Assembly (NCBI GenBank): GCA_965657495.1
Contig: CBFHPD010000166.1
Coordinates: 1 to 64,000 of the forward strand
DNA: 64,000 bases
Direction of reading: 5' to 3'
Origin: JALQTD01 sp965657495
GTDB lineage: Bacteria; Bacteroidota; Bacteroidia; Flavobacteriales_D; Sanyastnellaceae
The notes beneath the pieces were generated by a model, which saw only the letters and a list, made by a program, of their open reading frames with translations, did no database searches and was not told the DNA's origin. The position numbers and the translations under genes are program-made. This document shows, one piece after another, positions 33,343-41,012 of this stretch; position 1 is the first letter of the stretch; each line of letters starts with the position of its first letter.

Positions 33343-34247
33343 CCCCCCTCGTCCGCCTCCACCCCGAAGTTCAGGACGCCCTGGCCGCAGGCCGCCCGGT
33401 CGTGGCCCTCGAAAGCACCATCATCGCCCACGGGATGCCGTTCCCGCGCAACCTCGAAACGGCCCAAGCCCTCGAGCAAGACGTCCGCGCCGCAGGTGCC
33501 ATCCCCGCCGTGGTAGCCGTGGCGGACGGCCACCTCCAAGTCGGCTGCGCCCCCGAACTTCTCGAGCGCCTCGCCTCCGAGCCTGGCGTCGCCAAGGTAT
33601 CCCGGCGCGACCTCGGCACCGTCCTCGCCCACGGCGGCCTCGGCGCCACCACGGTCAGCGGCACCCTCATCGGCGCCCGCCTCGCCGGCATCCGCGTCTT
33701 CGCGACGGGCGGCATCGGCGGCGTCCACCGCGGCGATTCCGGCGACGTCTCCGCCGACCTCGGCGAGTTGGCGCAAAGCCCGGTGGCGGTTGTGTCTGCT
33801 GGTGCCAAGTCCATCCTTGACCTCCCGCGCACCTTGGAAATGCTGGAAACGCTCGGCATTCCCGTCATCGGCTGGTGCACCCACGAATTCCCGGCCTTCT
33901 ATACCCCATCGAGCGGCCTCCCGCTCGTCCACCGCGCCGACGACGTCGAAGACCTCGCCGCCCGCCTTCACGCCCAATGGCAGCTCGGCTTGTCCACGGG
34001 AGCCCTCGTCGCGAACCCCATTCCTGCGGACGCCGCCGCCCACGCAGCCCACATCGAGGCCGCCACGCAGGAGGCCCTCGTCGCAGCTGAAGGACAAGGG
34101 GTCAACGGCCGCGACCTCACGCCGTTCCTGTTGGCTGAGATCGTGAAGCGCACGCAAGGGGAGAGCTTGGATGCGAACGTGGCGCTGGCGCGCAACAACG
34201 CCCGGCTCGGGGGGGAGTTGGCCGTCGCCCTCGCAGCGCGCGGCTGA
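33339..34247 (+). CDS. psuG: Pseudouridine-5'-phosphate glycosidase
   Basis: The 302-residue enzyme splits pseudouridine 5'-phosphate to uracil and ribose 5-phosphate. Family blocks are VALESTIIAHGMPFPRN, TTVSGTLIGARLAGIRVFATGGIGGVHRG, VVSAGAKSILDLPRTLE (with the Schiff-base lysine) and the C-terminal NVALARNNARLGGELA. It is normally paired with pseudouridine kinase psuK, but none is seen here. The ATGA overlap with obgE suggests translational coupling. Confidence 0.94.
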   Translation: MTPLVRLHPEVQDALAAGRPVVALESTIIAHGMPFPRNLETAQALEQDVRAAGAIPAVVAVADGHLQVGCAPELLERLASEPGVAKVSRRDLGTVLAHGGLGATTVSGTLIGARLAGIRVFATGGIGGVHRGDSGDVSADLGELAQSPVAVVSAGAKSILDLPRTLEMLETLGIPVIGWCTHEFPAFYTPSSGLPLVHRADDVEDLAARLHAQWQLGLSTGALVANPIPADAAAHAAHIEAATQEALVAAEGQGVNGRDLTPFLLAEIVKRTQGESLDANVALARNNARLGGELAVALAARG

Positions 34248-34279
34248 CGGGCACCCCTTTTTGAGGGAGGAAAAGGCCT

Positions 34280-34287
34280 TAAATTCG
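34280..34287 (+). promoter_or_regulatory. Leaderless-type promoter box for the fused E1 gene
   Basis: TAAATTCG is followed by CGTC and ATG 34292. Confidence 0.6.
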
Positions 34288-34291
34288 CGTC

Positions 34292-36676
34292 ATGAATGAA
34301 GCTGCATCTCCTCGCTCGGAAGTAAAGGAACAGGATTTTCGTGAGCTGTTGTTGGCGGACTACCGTTTGGCCTGCATCAGCCGAGAAACCTCGCTGCTCG
34401 GACGGAAAGAAGTCCTGACGGGCAAGGCGAAATTCGGCATCTTCGGCGACGGCAAGGAACTGGCGCAACTCGCGCTGGCGAAGGTGATGGAGGCGGGCGA
34501 TTGGCGGAGCGGCTACTACCGCGACCAAACCCTGATGATGGCGCTCGGCCTGATGACGGTGGAGGAGTATTTCGCGGCCCTCTACGCGAACACGGATGTG
34601 GCGCACGAGCCGTCGAGTGGGGGGCGTCAAATGGGCGGGCACTTTTCGACGCGTTTCCTCGATGACGAGGGGCGTTGGGTGGACCAAACCGCGCAAGTGA
34701 ACGTGAGCGCCGACATCAGCCCCACTGCGGGCCAAATGCCGCGCCTCCTCGGCCTCGCCCAGGCCTCGAAGTTGTACAAGCGGCTGCCCGAGGCGGCGGC
34801 GCTCAAGGCCGGCTTCACCCGGGGTGGGCGGGAAATTGCGGTGGGCACCATTGGCGACGCCTCGACTTCTGAGGGGCCGTTTTGGGAAACGATGAACGCG
34901 GCGTGCGTGCTCGGCGTGCCGCTGCTGATGAATGTTTGGGATGACGGGTATGGGATCAGCGTTCCGAAGGCTTACCAAACCACGAAATCGTCCATCTCGG
35001 ACGCCCTTTCCGGCTTCGAGATCAGCGACGGCACCAACGGCATGTACATCTACCGCGTCAAGGGGTGGGATTACCCGGCCCTCGTCGCCACATATGAAGA
35101 AGCCGCCGCGCGGTGTCGTGTGGAGCAAGTGCCCGTGCTGGTGCACGTCGAAGAAATGACGCAGCCGCAGGGCCACAGCACCTCGGGTTCGCACGAGCGG
35201 TACAAGTCCGCTGAGCGGATGGCGTGGGCGAAGGAGTACGATTGCATCCGGCAGTTTGGCCAGTTCCTCACTTTGGAGGGGGGCGCGACGGAAGCGGAGT
35301 TGGAGGGCATCGCGAAGGAGGCCAAAAAGGAGGTTCGCACAGCCGCCAAGGCCGCATGGACCGCCTTCCAAGCCCCCATCCTCGCGGAGCGCGACGAGGT
35401 GGTTGCCCTGCTCAGTGGCATGGGCATCGAAGACGCTGCCCTGGCGAGCGACGCGGCGCCCATCCGGGCCCAAATCCACGCAGCCGCGCGCCAAACGTTG
35501 TCCGCCACAGCGGGCGCGCATTCGCCTGCCCGCGCCGCCCTGTCGGCTTGGGTGCAGCGCGAGACCGCGGTGAACCGCGAGCGCTTCAGCTCGGAGCTCT
35601 ACAGCACGGGGTACGACAGCGCCTTGAACGTCGATGCGGTGGCGGCGACGTACGATGCCGATGCGCCGCTCGTCGACGGACGCCAAGTCTTGCAGCGCAA
35701 CTTCGAGGTGATCTTTGAGCGCCGGCCCGAGGTGCTGACCTTCGGGGAGGACACCGGCGGGATCGGCGGGGTGAACCAGGTGATGGAAGGCATGCAGGCC
35801 CGCTTCGGTGTGGATCGGGTGACCGATACGGGCATCCGGGAGTGCACCATCGCGGGGCAGGGGATCGGTTTGGCCATGCGCGGCTTCCGGCCCATCGCCG
35901 AAATCCAATACCTCGACTACATCTATTACGCGCTCCAAATCCTGCGGGACGACGCGGCGACCGTCCGTTACCGCAGCGCGGGCGGCCAAAAGGCACCGGT
36001 CATCGTCCGCACCCGCGGCCACCGGCTTGAAGGCATCTGGCACAGCGGCTCCCCGATGGGCGCGCTACTCGGCTCGCTCCGGGGCATGCACATTTGCGTC
36101 CCCCGCAACATGACCCAAGCGGCTGGGATGTACAACACGCTCCTCGAGGCGGAAGAGCCGGCCTTGGTGGTGGAATGCCTCAACGGCTACCGGAGCAAGG
36201 AGAAAATGCCTTCCAACCCCGGCGACTTCCGCGTGGCCCTCGGCCAGCCCGAAGTCGTCCGCACTGGACGGGACCTCACGGTCGTCAGCTACGGCTCGAC
36301 CTTCAACCTGGCGGCCCGCGCCGCTGAACGGCTCGCCGAAGCGGGCGCGGAGGTGGAACTGGTCGACTTGCAGACCCTGTTGCCCTTCGACTTGAACGCG
36401 ACGTGTTTGGCCAGCCTGGCGAAGACGAACCGCCTGCTCATCGTCGACGAGGACGTGCCCGGCGGCGCTTCCGCCTTCATCCTCGACGGCATCATGAAGC
36501 AAGGGGCGTGGAAGCACCTCGACAGCGAGCCCTCTGTCCTGACCGCCCAACCGCACCTGCCGCCCTACGGGTCGGATGGTGACTACTTCAGCAAGCCAAG
36601 TGTGGAGGACATTTACGAGGCAGCTTGGGCCGTGCTCCACGAAGTGGAACCGGACCGTTTTCCCTCGATCGCATGA
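34292..36676 (+). CDS. Fused alpha/beta 2-oxoacid (branched-chain) dehydrogenase E1
   Basis: The 794-residue thiamine-diphosphate enzyme is the decarboxylating E1 of a branched-chain or related 2-oxoacid dehydrogenase complex. Residues ~1-420 correspond to the alpha subunit (thiamine motif GDASTSEGPFWETMNAA). Residues ~440-794 are the beta subunit (FGEDTGGIGGVNQVMEGM, RTRGHRLEGIWHSGSPMG, VVSYGSTFNLAARAAERLA). Fusion of the two chains is typical for Bacteroidota. E2 is not in the window; the E3 lpdA is 2.7 kb away. The stop overlaps the next start (ATGA). Confidence 0.92.
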   Translation: MNEAASPRSEVKEQDFRELLLADYRLACISRETSLLGRKEVLTGKAKFGIFGDGKELAQLALAKVMEAGDWRSGYYRDQTLMMALGLMTVEEYFAALYANTDVAHEPSSGGRQMGGHFSTRFLDDEGRWVDQTAQVNVSADISPTAGQMPRLLGLAQASKLYKRLPEAAALKAGFTRGGREIAVGTIGDASTSEGPFWETMNAACVLGVPLLMNVWDDGYGISVPKAYQTTKSSISDALSGFEISDGTNGMYIYRVKGWDYPALVATYEEAAARCRVEQVPVLVHVEEMTQPQGHSTSGSHERYKSAERMAWAKEYDCIRQFGQFLTLEGGATEAELEGIAKEAKKEVRTAAKAAWTAFQAPILAERDEVVALLSGMGIEDAALASDAAPIRAQIHAAARQTLSATAGAHSPARAALSAWVQRETAVNRERFSSELYSTGYDSALNVDAVAATYDADAPLVDGRQVLQRNFEVIFERRPEVLTFGEDTGGIGGVNQVMEGMQARFGVDRVTDTGIRECTIAGQGIGLAMRGFRPIAEIQYLDYIYYALQILRDDAATVRYRSAGGQKAPVIVRTRGHRLEGIWHSGSPMGALLGSLRGMHICVPRNMTQAAGMYNTLLEAEEPALVVECLNGYRSKEKMPSNPGDFRVALGQPEVVRTGRDLTVVSYGSTFNLAARAAERLAEAGAEVELVDLQTLLPFDLNATCLASLAKTNRLLIVDEDVPGGASAFILDGIMKQGAWKHLDSEPSVLTAQPHLPPYGSDGDYFSKPSVEDIYEAAWAVLHEVEPDRFPSIA

Positions 36677-36903
36677 CCGACGAGCGCTTCACGCTCCGCA
36701 CGGAGTACATCGATTTGTTGCAGTTGCTGAAGGCGACGGGCAATGCGGCCACCGGAGGGGAGGCGAAGTTTGCCGTCGAGGAGGGCGCGGTCCGCGTGAA
36801 CGGGGAGTTGGAGTCGCGGAAGCGCCGCAAGTTGCGCGTAGGTGACGAAGTCGTGTTGCGGGGCCAAATCCGCATCGTCCTCGAAGCCCCTCAAGCCGAG
36901 TAA
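36673..36903 (+). CDS. S4-domain RNA-binding protein (YbcJ-like)
   Basis: The 76-residue protein is a single S4 domain: YIDLLQLLKATGNAATGGEA, then VEEGAVRVNGELESRKRRKLRVGDEVVL. It resembles YbcJ/YaaA-type small RNA-binding proteins thought to act with ribosomes or structured RNA. It is coupled to the E1 gene by a four-base ATGA overlap; the functional link, if any, is unclear. Confidence 0.85.
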   Translation: MTDERFTLRTEYIDLLQLLKATGNAATGGEAKFAVEEGAVRVNGELESRKRRKLRVGDEVVLRGQIRIVLEAPQAE

Positions 36904-36976
36904 CCCACACATGCCAGACCGCCCGCCCGGCGCCTGCCCCGCTGCATCCGGCTGGGTGAATCCGCTGTGCGTTTTG

Positions 36977-37007
36977 TTTGCTTGACAGTCGTTTTGTTTT
37001 AAGCTTG
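36977..37007 (+). promoter_or_regulatory. Promoter of the RES/Xre toxin-antitoxin operon
   Basis: TTTG (36977-36980), 19 bases, then TAAGCTTG (37000-37007, one mismatch to TAnnTTTG). The leader is short, with the start at 37024. Confidence 0.55.
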
Positions 37008-37020
37008 AAGTAAAACGACT
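36987..37020. promoter_or_regulatory. Operator-like inverted repeat over the toxin-antitoxin promoter
   Basis: A perfect 9-bp inverted repeat, AGTCGTTTT and AAAACGACT, is separated by 16 bases and encloses the -7 element. Position and symmetry fit autoregulation by the antitoxin, as is usual for type II systems. Confidence 0.55.
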
Positions 37021-37023
37021 CCA

Positions 37024-37506
37024 ATGATGGAAAGTATTGGAGATTCGCCCCGAGCAAGCCGTGCATACGCCTTGCCGGGAGAAGGGGGCGCATGGTGTTT
37101 GGTGGCCGATGGCCAAGCCTTGCAATGGTCCACGAATTCGGAACGGCTCACGCTGATCCGTGCCGGGGTGCCTTATGCCGCCATTGAATCATTGAGCAAG
37201 GCCATGCACGTCCCCATTAAGCGGTTGCTCGAGGTGCTGCGCCTGCCACAGACCTCTTACAACAAGAAGAAGGCGGCCTCGGCGAAGCTGGACCCGCGGG
37301 ATGGTGAATTGGTGATGCGCATTGTGGAGGTCGTGGAATTTGGTCGGGAAGTGTTCAATCAAGCGCACGAAAAGTTCGAGCGGTGGCTCTTGCGCCCGAA
37401 CAGAACCCTTGGGTCCGTGAGTCCCTTGTCCATGTTTGACACCGTCAGTGGGGTGGCCGAGGTCCAAGCGTGCTTGGAGCGCATCGAATACGGCAACCTG
37501 GCTTGA
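37024..37506 (+). CDS. Xre/MbcA/ParS-type antitoxin (DUF2384)
   Basis: The 160-residue antitoxin has an N-terminal helical DNA-binding-like domain (LIRAGVPYAAIESLSKAMHV, PIKRLLEVLRLPQTSYNKKK) and the C-terminal toxin-binding domain (EVVEFGREVFNQAHEKFERW, LRPNRTLGSVSPLSMFDTVSG). It should neutralise the RES toxin encoded next. Its stop overlaps the toxin start by one base (TGATG). ATG 37024 is the first of two adjacent ATGs. A palindromic operator covers its promoter. Confidence 0.9.
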   Translation: MMESIGDSPRASRAYALPGEGGAWCLVADGQALQWSTNSERLTLIRAGVPYAAIESLSKAMHVPIKRLLEVLRLPQTSYNKKKAASAKLDPRDGELVMRIVEVVEFGREVFNQAHEKFERWLLRPNRTLGSVSPLSMFDTVSGVAEVQACLERIEYGNLA

Positions 37507-37970
37507 TGCGTTTGTTTCGGATTGAGCGGGAAAAGCACCTGGAACAAACGCTGTCCGGTGCAGGCGCTGCGGCAGCATCAAGCGGCCGGTGGAACCTGAA
37601 GTACACGCCGCTGGTGTACACGGCGGAGTCGCGCTCTTTGGCGTTTTTGGAGGTGTTGGTGCACCTCGATGCGGCCATCGACTTGCCATCGGATCGGTTC
37701 ATGGTAGAATTGGAGGTGCCGGCGGACTGCCGGATTGCGGAGGTCAGGGAAGAGGAGCTGCCGGAGGGATGGGACGCCCCCATTCCCGGTGACGCGACGC
37801 GGCACTTGGGCGAGCGATTCGTGAAGTCCAAGGATGCTCCCGTGCTCAAGGTGCCGAGCGCTGTGGTGAAGGGGGAGTTCAACTACTTGGTCAATCCTGA
37901 GCATCCCGAGGCGTGTCATGTTCAAGTGGTTCGCACCTTCCGGTTGCGGTTCGACGAACGGCACAAATGA
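37506..37970 (+). CDS. RES-domain toxin
   Basis: The 154-residue RES toxin has the conserved polar set SSGRWNLKYTPLVYTAESRS (the GRWN...Y...S core), then AFLEVLVHLD with the catalytic-type glutamate, and the C-terminal NYLVNPEHPEA asparagine. RES toxins consume NAD+ and stop growth when the antitoxin is lost. The gene looks intact in length and motifs. It forms a two-gene operon with the antitoxin and lies between metabolic genes and a TonB receptor, with no other mobile signs. Confidence 0.9.
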   Translation: MRLFRIEREKHLEQTLSGAGAAAASSGRWNLKYTPLVYTAESRSLAFLEVLVHLDAAIDLPSDRFMVELEVPADCRIAEVREEELPEGWDAPIPGDATRHLGERFVKSKDAPVLKVPSAVVKGEFNYLVNPEHPEACHVQVVRTFRLRFDERHK

Positions 37971-38046
37971 TGTGCCGCGCGAGGAGGGCATGTGGAACGT
38001 CGCGGAATTTTGGCGTTATTTGGGAGACGGAATCAACCCCTATTGA

Positions 38047-40899
38047 ATGAAAAACTTCTGGCTGGCTTTGGCTGGGCTGGTGCTCGCGACGAGCGCTGTG
38101 GCCCAAGTGACGTTGCGCGGACGCGTGTTGGATGCCGATCTCGGCGATCCGGTGTTCTCAGCGAATGTGGTGATCAAAGGCACGACCACGGGCGTGACGA
38201 CGGATTTCGACGGACAGTTCCGCATCGATGTTCCGGCGCTGCCGACCACCCTCCAGGTGAGTTTCATCGGCTACACCACGCAGGAGTTGGTGGTGAATGA
38301 AGCGTCGAACCGCTTGGAAATCAAGTTGCCATCGGACCAAATCCTGATTGAAGCCGCCGAAGTGGTCGGCGAGCGCATTTCCGAACGCCAGAAACAAGCC
38401 CCGCTCACCGTGGAGTCCATGGACGTCATCGCCATCCGCGAAGCGCCTTCGGGGAATTTCTACGAGGGGCTCGGAAATTTGAAAGGCGTGGACGTGACGA
38501 GCGCGAGCTTAGGCTTCAAGATCATCAACACCCGCGGCTTCAACTCGACCTCTCCCGTGCGCTCCTTGCAGCTCATCGACGGGGTCGATAACCAGAGCCC
38601 CGGTCTCAACTTTTCGCTCGGAAACTTCCTTGGTGCTTCGGATTTGGACGTGATGAACGTGGACATCGTCGCGGGCGCATCCTCGGCGTTCTACGGCCCC
38701 GGTGCTTTCAACGGTGTGGTGAGCATGCGGACCAAATCCCCCTTCCGCTTCCCCGGCGTCTCCGCCTCCGTCAAGGTCGGCGAGCGCAGCCTCGATGAAT
38801 TCGCCTTCCGTTATGCCGATTACACCACGGACAGCGAAGGCAACCCGGTGCTGGGCTTCAAGGTCAACGCGTTCCGTTTTTCGGCCGAAGACTGGCAGGC
38901 CACGAATTACGACCCGGTTGACGGGTCAGAAGTGGAAGCCACCAACCCCGGCCGATACGACGCAGTGAACATCTACGGCGACGAGTACCGTCCTGTTTTT
39001 GACTATTCCGGGGACAACTCGCAAAACGCTCGCGGACTCGGCAGCGTATTCCGCACGGGCTACAAGGAGGCGGAACTCGTGGACTACGGCACGGAGAACA
39101 TGAAGGTGAGCACGTCCTTGGTGCTCCGACTCGATCCTGAGGCGACGTATGAATCGCCGGAGCTGGAGTACGGCTTCAGTTCGGGGTTTGGCACCACGGT
39201 CTACCAAGGCGACAACCGCTTCAGCCTGCGCGACATCGAATTCTACCAGCACAAACTCGAGGTCCGACAAAACGACCGGTGGTTCGTCAGGGCCTACCGC
39301 ACCAGCGAGGACGCCGGAAACAGCTACGATCCTTACGCGACCGCGCTGCGCCTGCAGGAGGAAACGCGCGACGACTACCAATGGTCGAAGGTGTATTACC
39401 GTTACTGGGTCGACAGCATCGTGCCCGGCATCAACGCCACGTGGCCCGAGCTGGAGCAGATCGGCGTGGATTCCGTCTTCGGCTTCCCCATCTTCAGTTA
39501 TCCGGAAGGCGCGGTGGACGATTGGTATGCCCAAAACGCGGACAGCCTGGCCTTTTGGCATGGGCAAGTGGAAGGGTGGACCAACACCGGTTATGCGGGC
39601 CTCAACGACGTGGCCCAAAACCCTCTCGGTCACCTTGTGCCCGGCACCCCCGAATTCGAAGAGGCGTTCAACCGCATCACTTCGGGCAAGAACAACGAAG
39701 AGGAACAGGGGACGCGGTTTTTTGACCGGTCGAGTTTGGTCCATGTCCACGGCGAATATGCGTTCCAACCGGAATTTGCGGAAGAGTGGCGCGTGGGTGC
39801 CAACTTCCGCCGATACACGCCCAACAGCGACGGCACCATTTTCTCGGACACCGCCGGGCGCGTCATCACCAATGCAGAGGTGGGGCTTTACACCGGTTTG
39901 AAGCGGCGCTTCCTCGAGGACAAGTTGATCGCGACAGGCACCATCCGGGCGGACAAGAACCAAAACTTCGACTGGGTGTTCTCGCCCGCCGCTTCCTTGG
40001 TCTACGCCCCATCGGACAAGGACTACTTGCGGGTTTCTTTCAGCTCCGCGCTGCGGAATCCAACCTTGGCGGACCAGTACCTGTTCCTCGATGTGGGGCC
40101 GGCCACTTTGGTGGGGAACTTGGACGGAGCCACCGACCTCGTGACCATTTCGAGCTTCATCGACTACCGGAACAGCATCAGCTCGGCGAACGGGCTGCCC
40201 TTCGGTGACCTCGACACCCTGCAGTACTTCGACATTGCTCCGCTGCGCCCGGAACAAGTGCGCACCTTTGAAGTGGGGTACCGGACGACCCTCGGGGAGC
40301 GGCTTTACGTGGACGCCGGTTACTATTTCAGCCGGTACAACCACTTCATCGGCTACAACATCGGTTTGGATGTGCTGTTCGAAAACCCCGATTTTGAGCA
40401 ATCAATCACCGGGGTCGATGTCTACCGCTATGCCGCGAATTCGCTGAATGAAGTCCAAACCCAGGGTTTCAGCATTGGACTCAATGCCTACCTCGGGGAC
40501 CACTACATGCTCGCCGGCAACTACAGCTGGAACCAGTTGTTGAAGACAGTTGAGGACGACCCCATCATTCCGGCTTTCAATACGCCCGAGCACAAATTCA
40601 ACATCTCCTTCAGCGCCCGGGACCTCGCCTTCCGCGACTTGGGGGTTTGGGGTTTTGGTCTGAATTACAAATGGGTGCAGGGGTTTGTGTTTGAAGGTTC
40701 GCCGCAGTTCACCGGTTTCGTTCCCGCGTACGACTTGCTCGATGCACAAGTGAACTTGCGGGTCGAAAAGTGGAACACCACCTTCAAGGCGGGGGGCTCC
40801 AACCTGCTCGAAAACATCCACATCGAAACATACGGCGGTCCGTTCGTTGGGCGCATGGCCTATGCCAGCATCATTTACGATTTCAACCACCGGAAATGA
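38047..40899 (+). CDS. TonB-dependent receptor with carboxypeptidase-like regulatory domain
   Basis: The 950-residue outer-membrane receptor has a signal peptide (residues ~1-19, ending SAVAQ). A CarboxypepD_reg-like domain follows (~20-105, VTLRGRVLDADLGDPVFSAN and TLQVSFIGYTTQELVV). The plug is at ~115-240 (IINTRGFNSTSPVRSLQLID, GASSAFYGPGAFNGVVSM), then a ~22-strand barrel. It resembles SusC/RagA receptors but has no SusD partner next to it. The substrate is unknown. It ends in a C-terminal strand (MAYASIIYDFNHRK). It may be partly read from the toxin-antitoxin promoter; no clear box of its own was found. Confidence 0.93.
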   Translation: MKNFWLALAGLVLATSAVAQVTLRGRVLDADLGDPVFSANVVIKGTTTGVTTDFDGQFRIDVPALPTTLQVSFIGYTTQELVVNEASNRLEIKLPSDQILIEAAEVVGERISERQKQAPLTVESMDVIAIREAPSGNFYEGLGNLKGVDVTSASLGFKIINTRGFNSTSPVRSLQLIDGVDNQSPGLNFSLGNFLGASDLDVMNVDIVAGASSAFYGPGAFNGVVSMRTKSPFRFPGVSASVKVGERSLDEFAFRYADYTTDSEGNPVLGFKVNAFRFSAEDWQATNYDPVDGSEVEATNPGRYDAVNIYGDEYRPVFDYSGDNSQNARGLGSVFRTGYKEAELVDYGTENMKVSTSLVLRLDPEATYESPELEYGFSSGFGTTVYQGDNRFSLRDIEFYQHKLEVRQNDRWFVRAYRTSEDAGNSYDPYATALRLQEETRDDYQWSKVYYRYWVDSIVPGINATWPELEQIGVDSVFGFPIFSYPEGAVDDWYAQNADSLAFWHGQVEGWTNTGYAGLNDVAQNPLGHLVPGTPEFEEAFNRITSGKNNEEEQGTRFFDRSSLVHVHGEYAFQPEFAEEWRVGANFRRYTPNSDGTIFSDTAGRVITNAEVGLYTGLKRRFLEDKLIATGTIRADKNQNFDWVFSPAASLVYAPSDKDYLRVSFSSALRNPTLADQYLFLDVGPATLVGNLDGATDLVTISSFIDYRNSISSANGLPFGDLDTLQYFDIAPLRPEQVRTFEVGYRTTLGERLYVDAGYYFSRYNHFIGYNIGLDVLFENPDFEQSITGVDVYRYAANSLNEVQTQGFSIGLNAYLGDHYMLAGNYSWNQLLKTVEDDPIIPAFNTPEHKFNISFSARDLAFRDLGVWGFGLNYKWVQGFVFEGSPQFTGFVPAYDLLDAQVNLRVEKWNTTFKAGGSNLLENIHIETYGGPFVGRMAYASIIYDFNHRK

Positions 40900-41012
40900 T
40901 GGCCGGTGAGGGCGTTCGTCGGCAAAAAAGTGTGCTTAGTACACAATATTCCGGGATTTTTCGTACTTTGTCACGAAATAAGCGTACTACCAATCCGCTG
41001 TAACCAAATCGC

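Noticed and set aside
33968..36043. 691-codon minus-strand frame opposite psuG and the fused E1
   Set aside because: Shadow of well-identified enzymes; no recognizable motifs.
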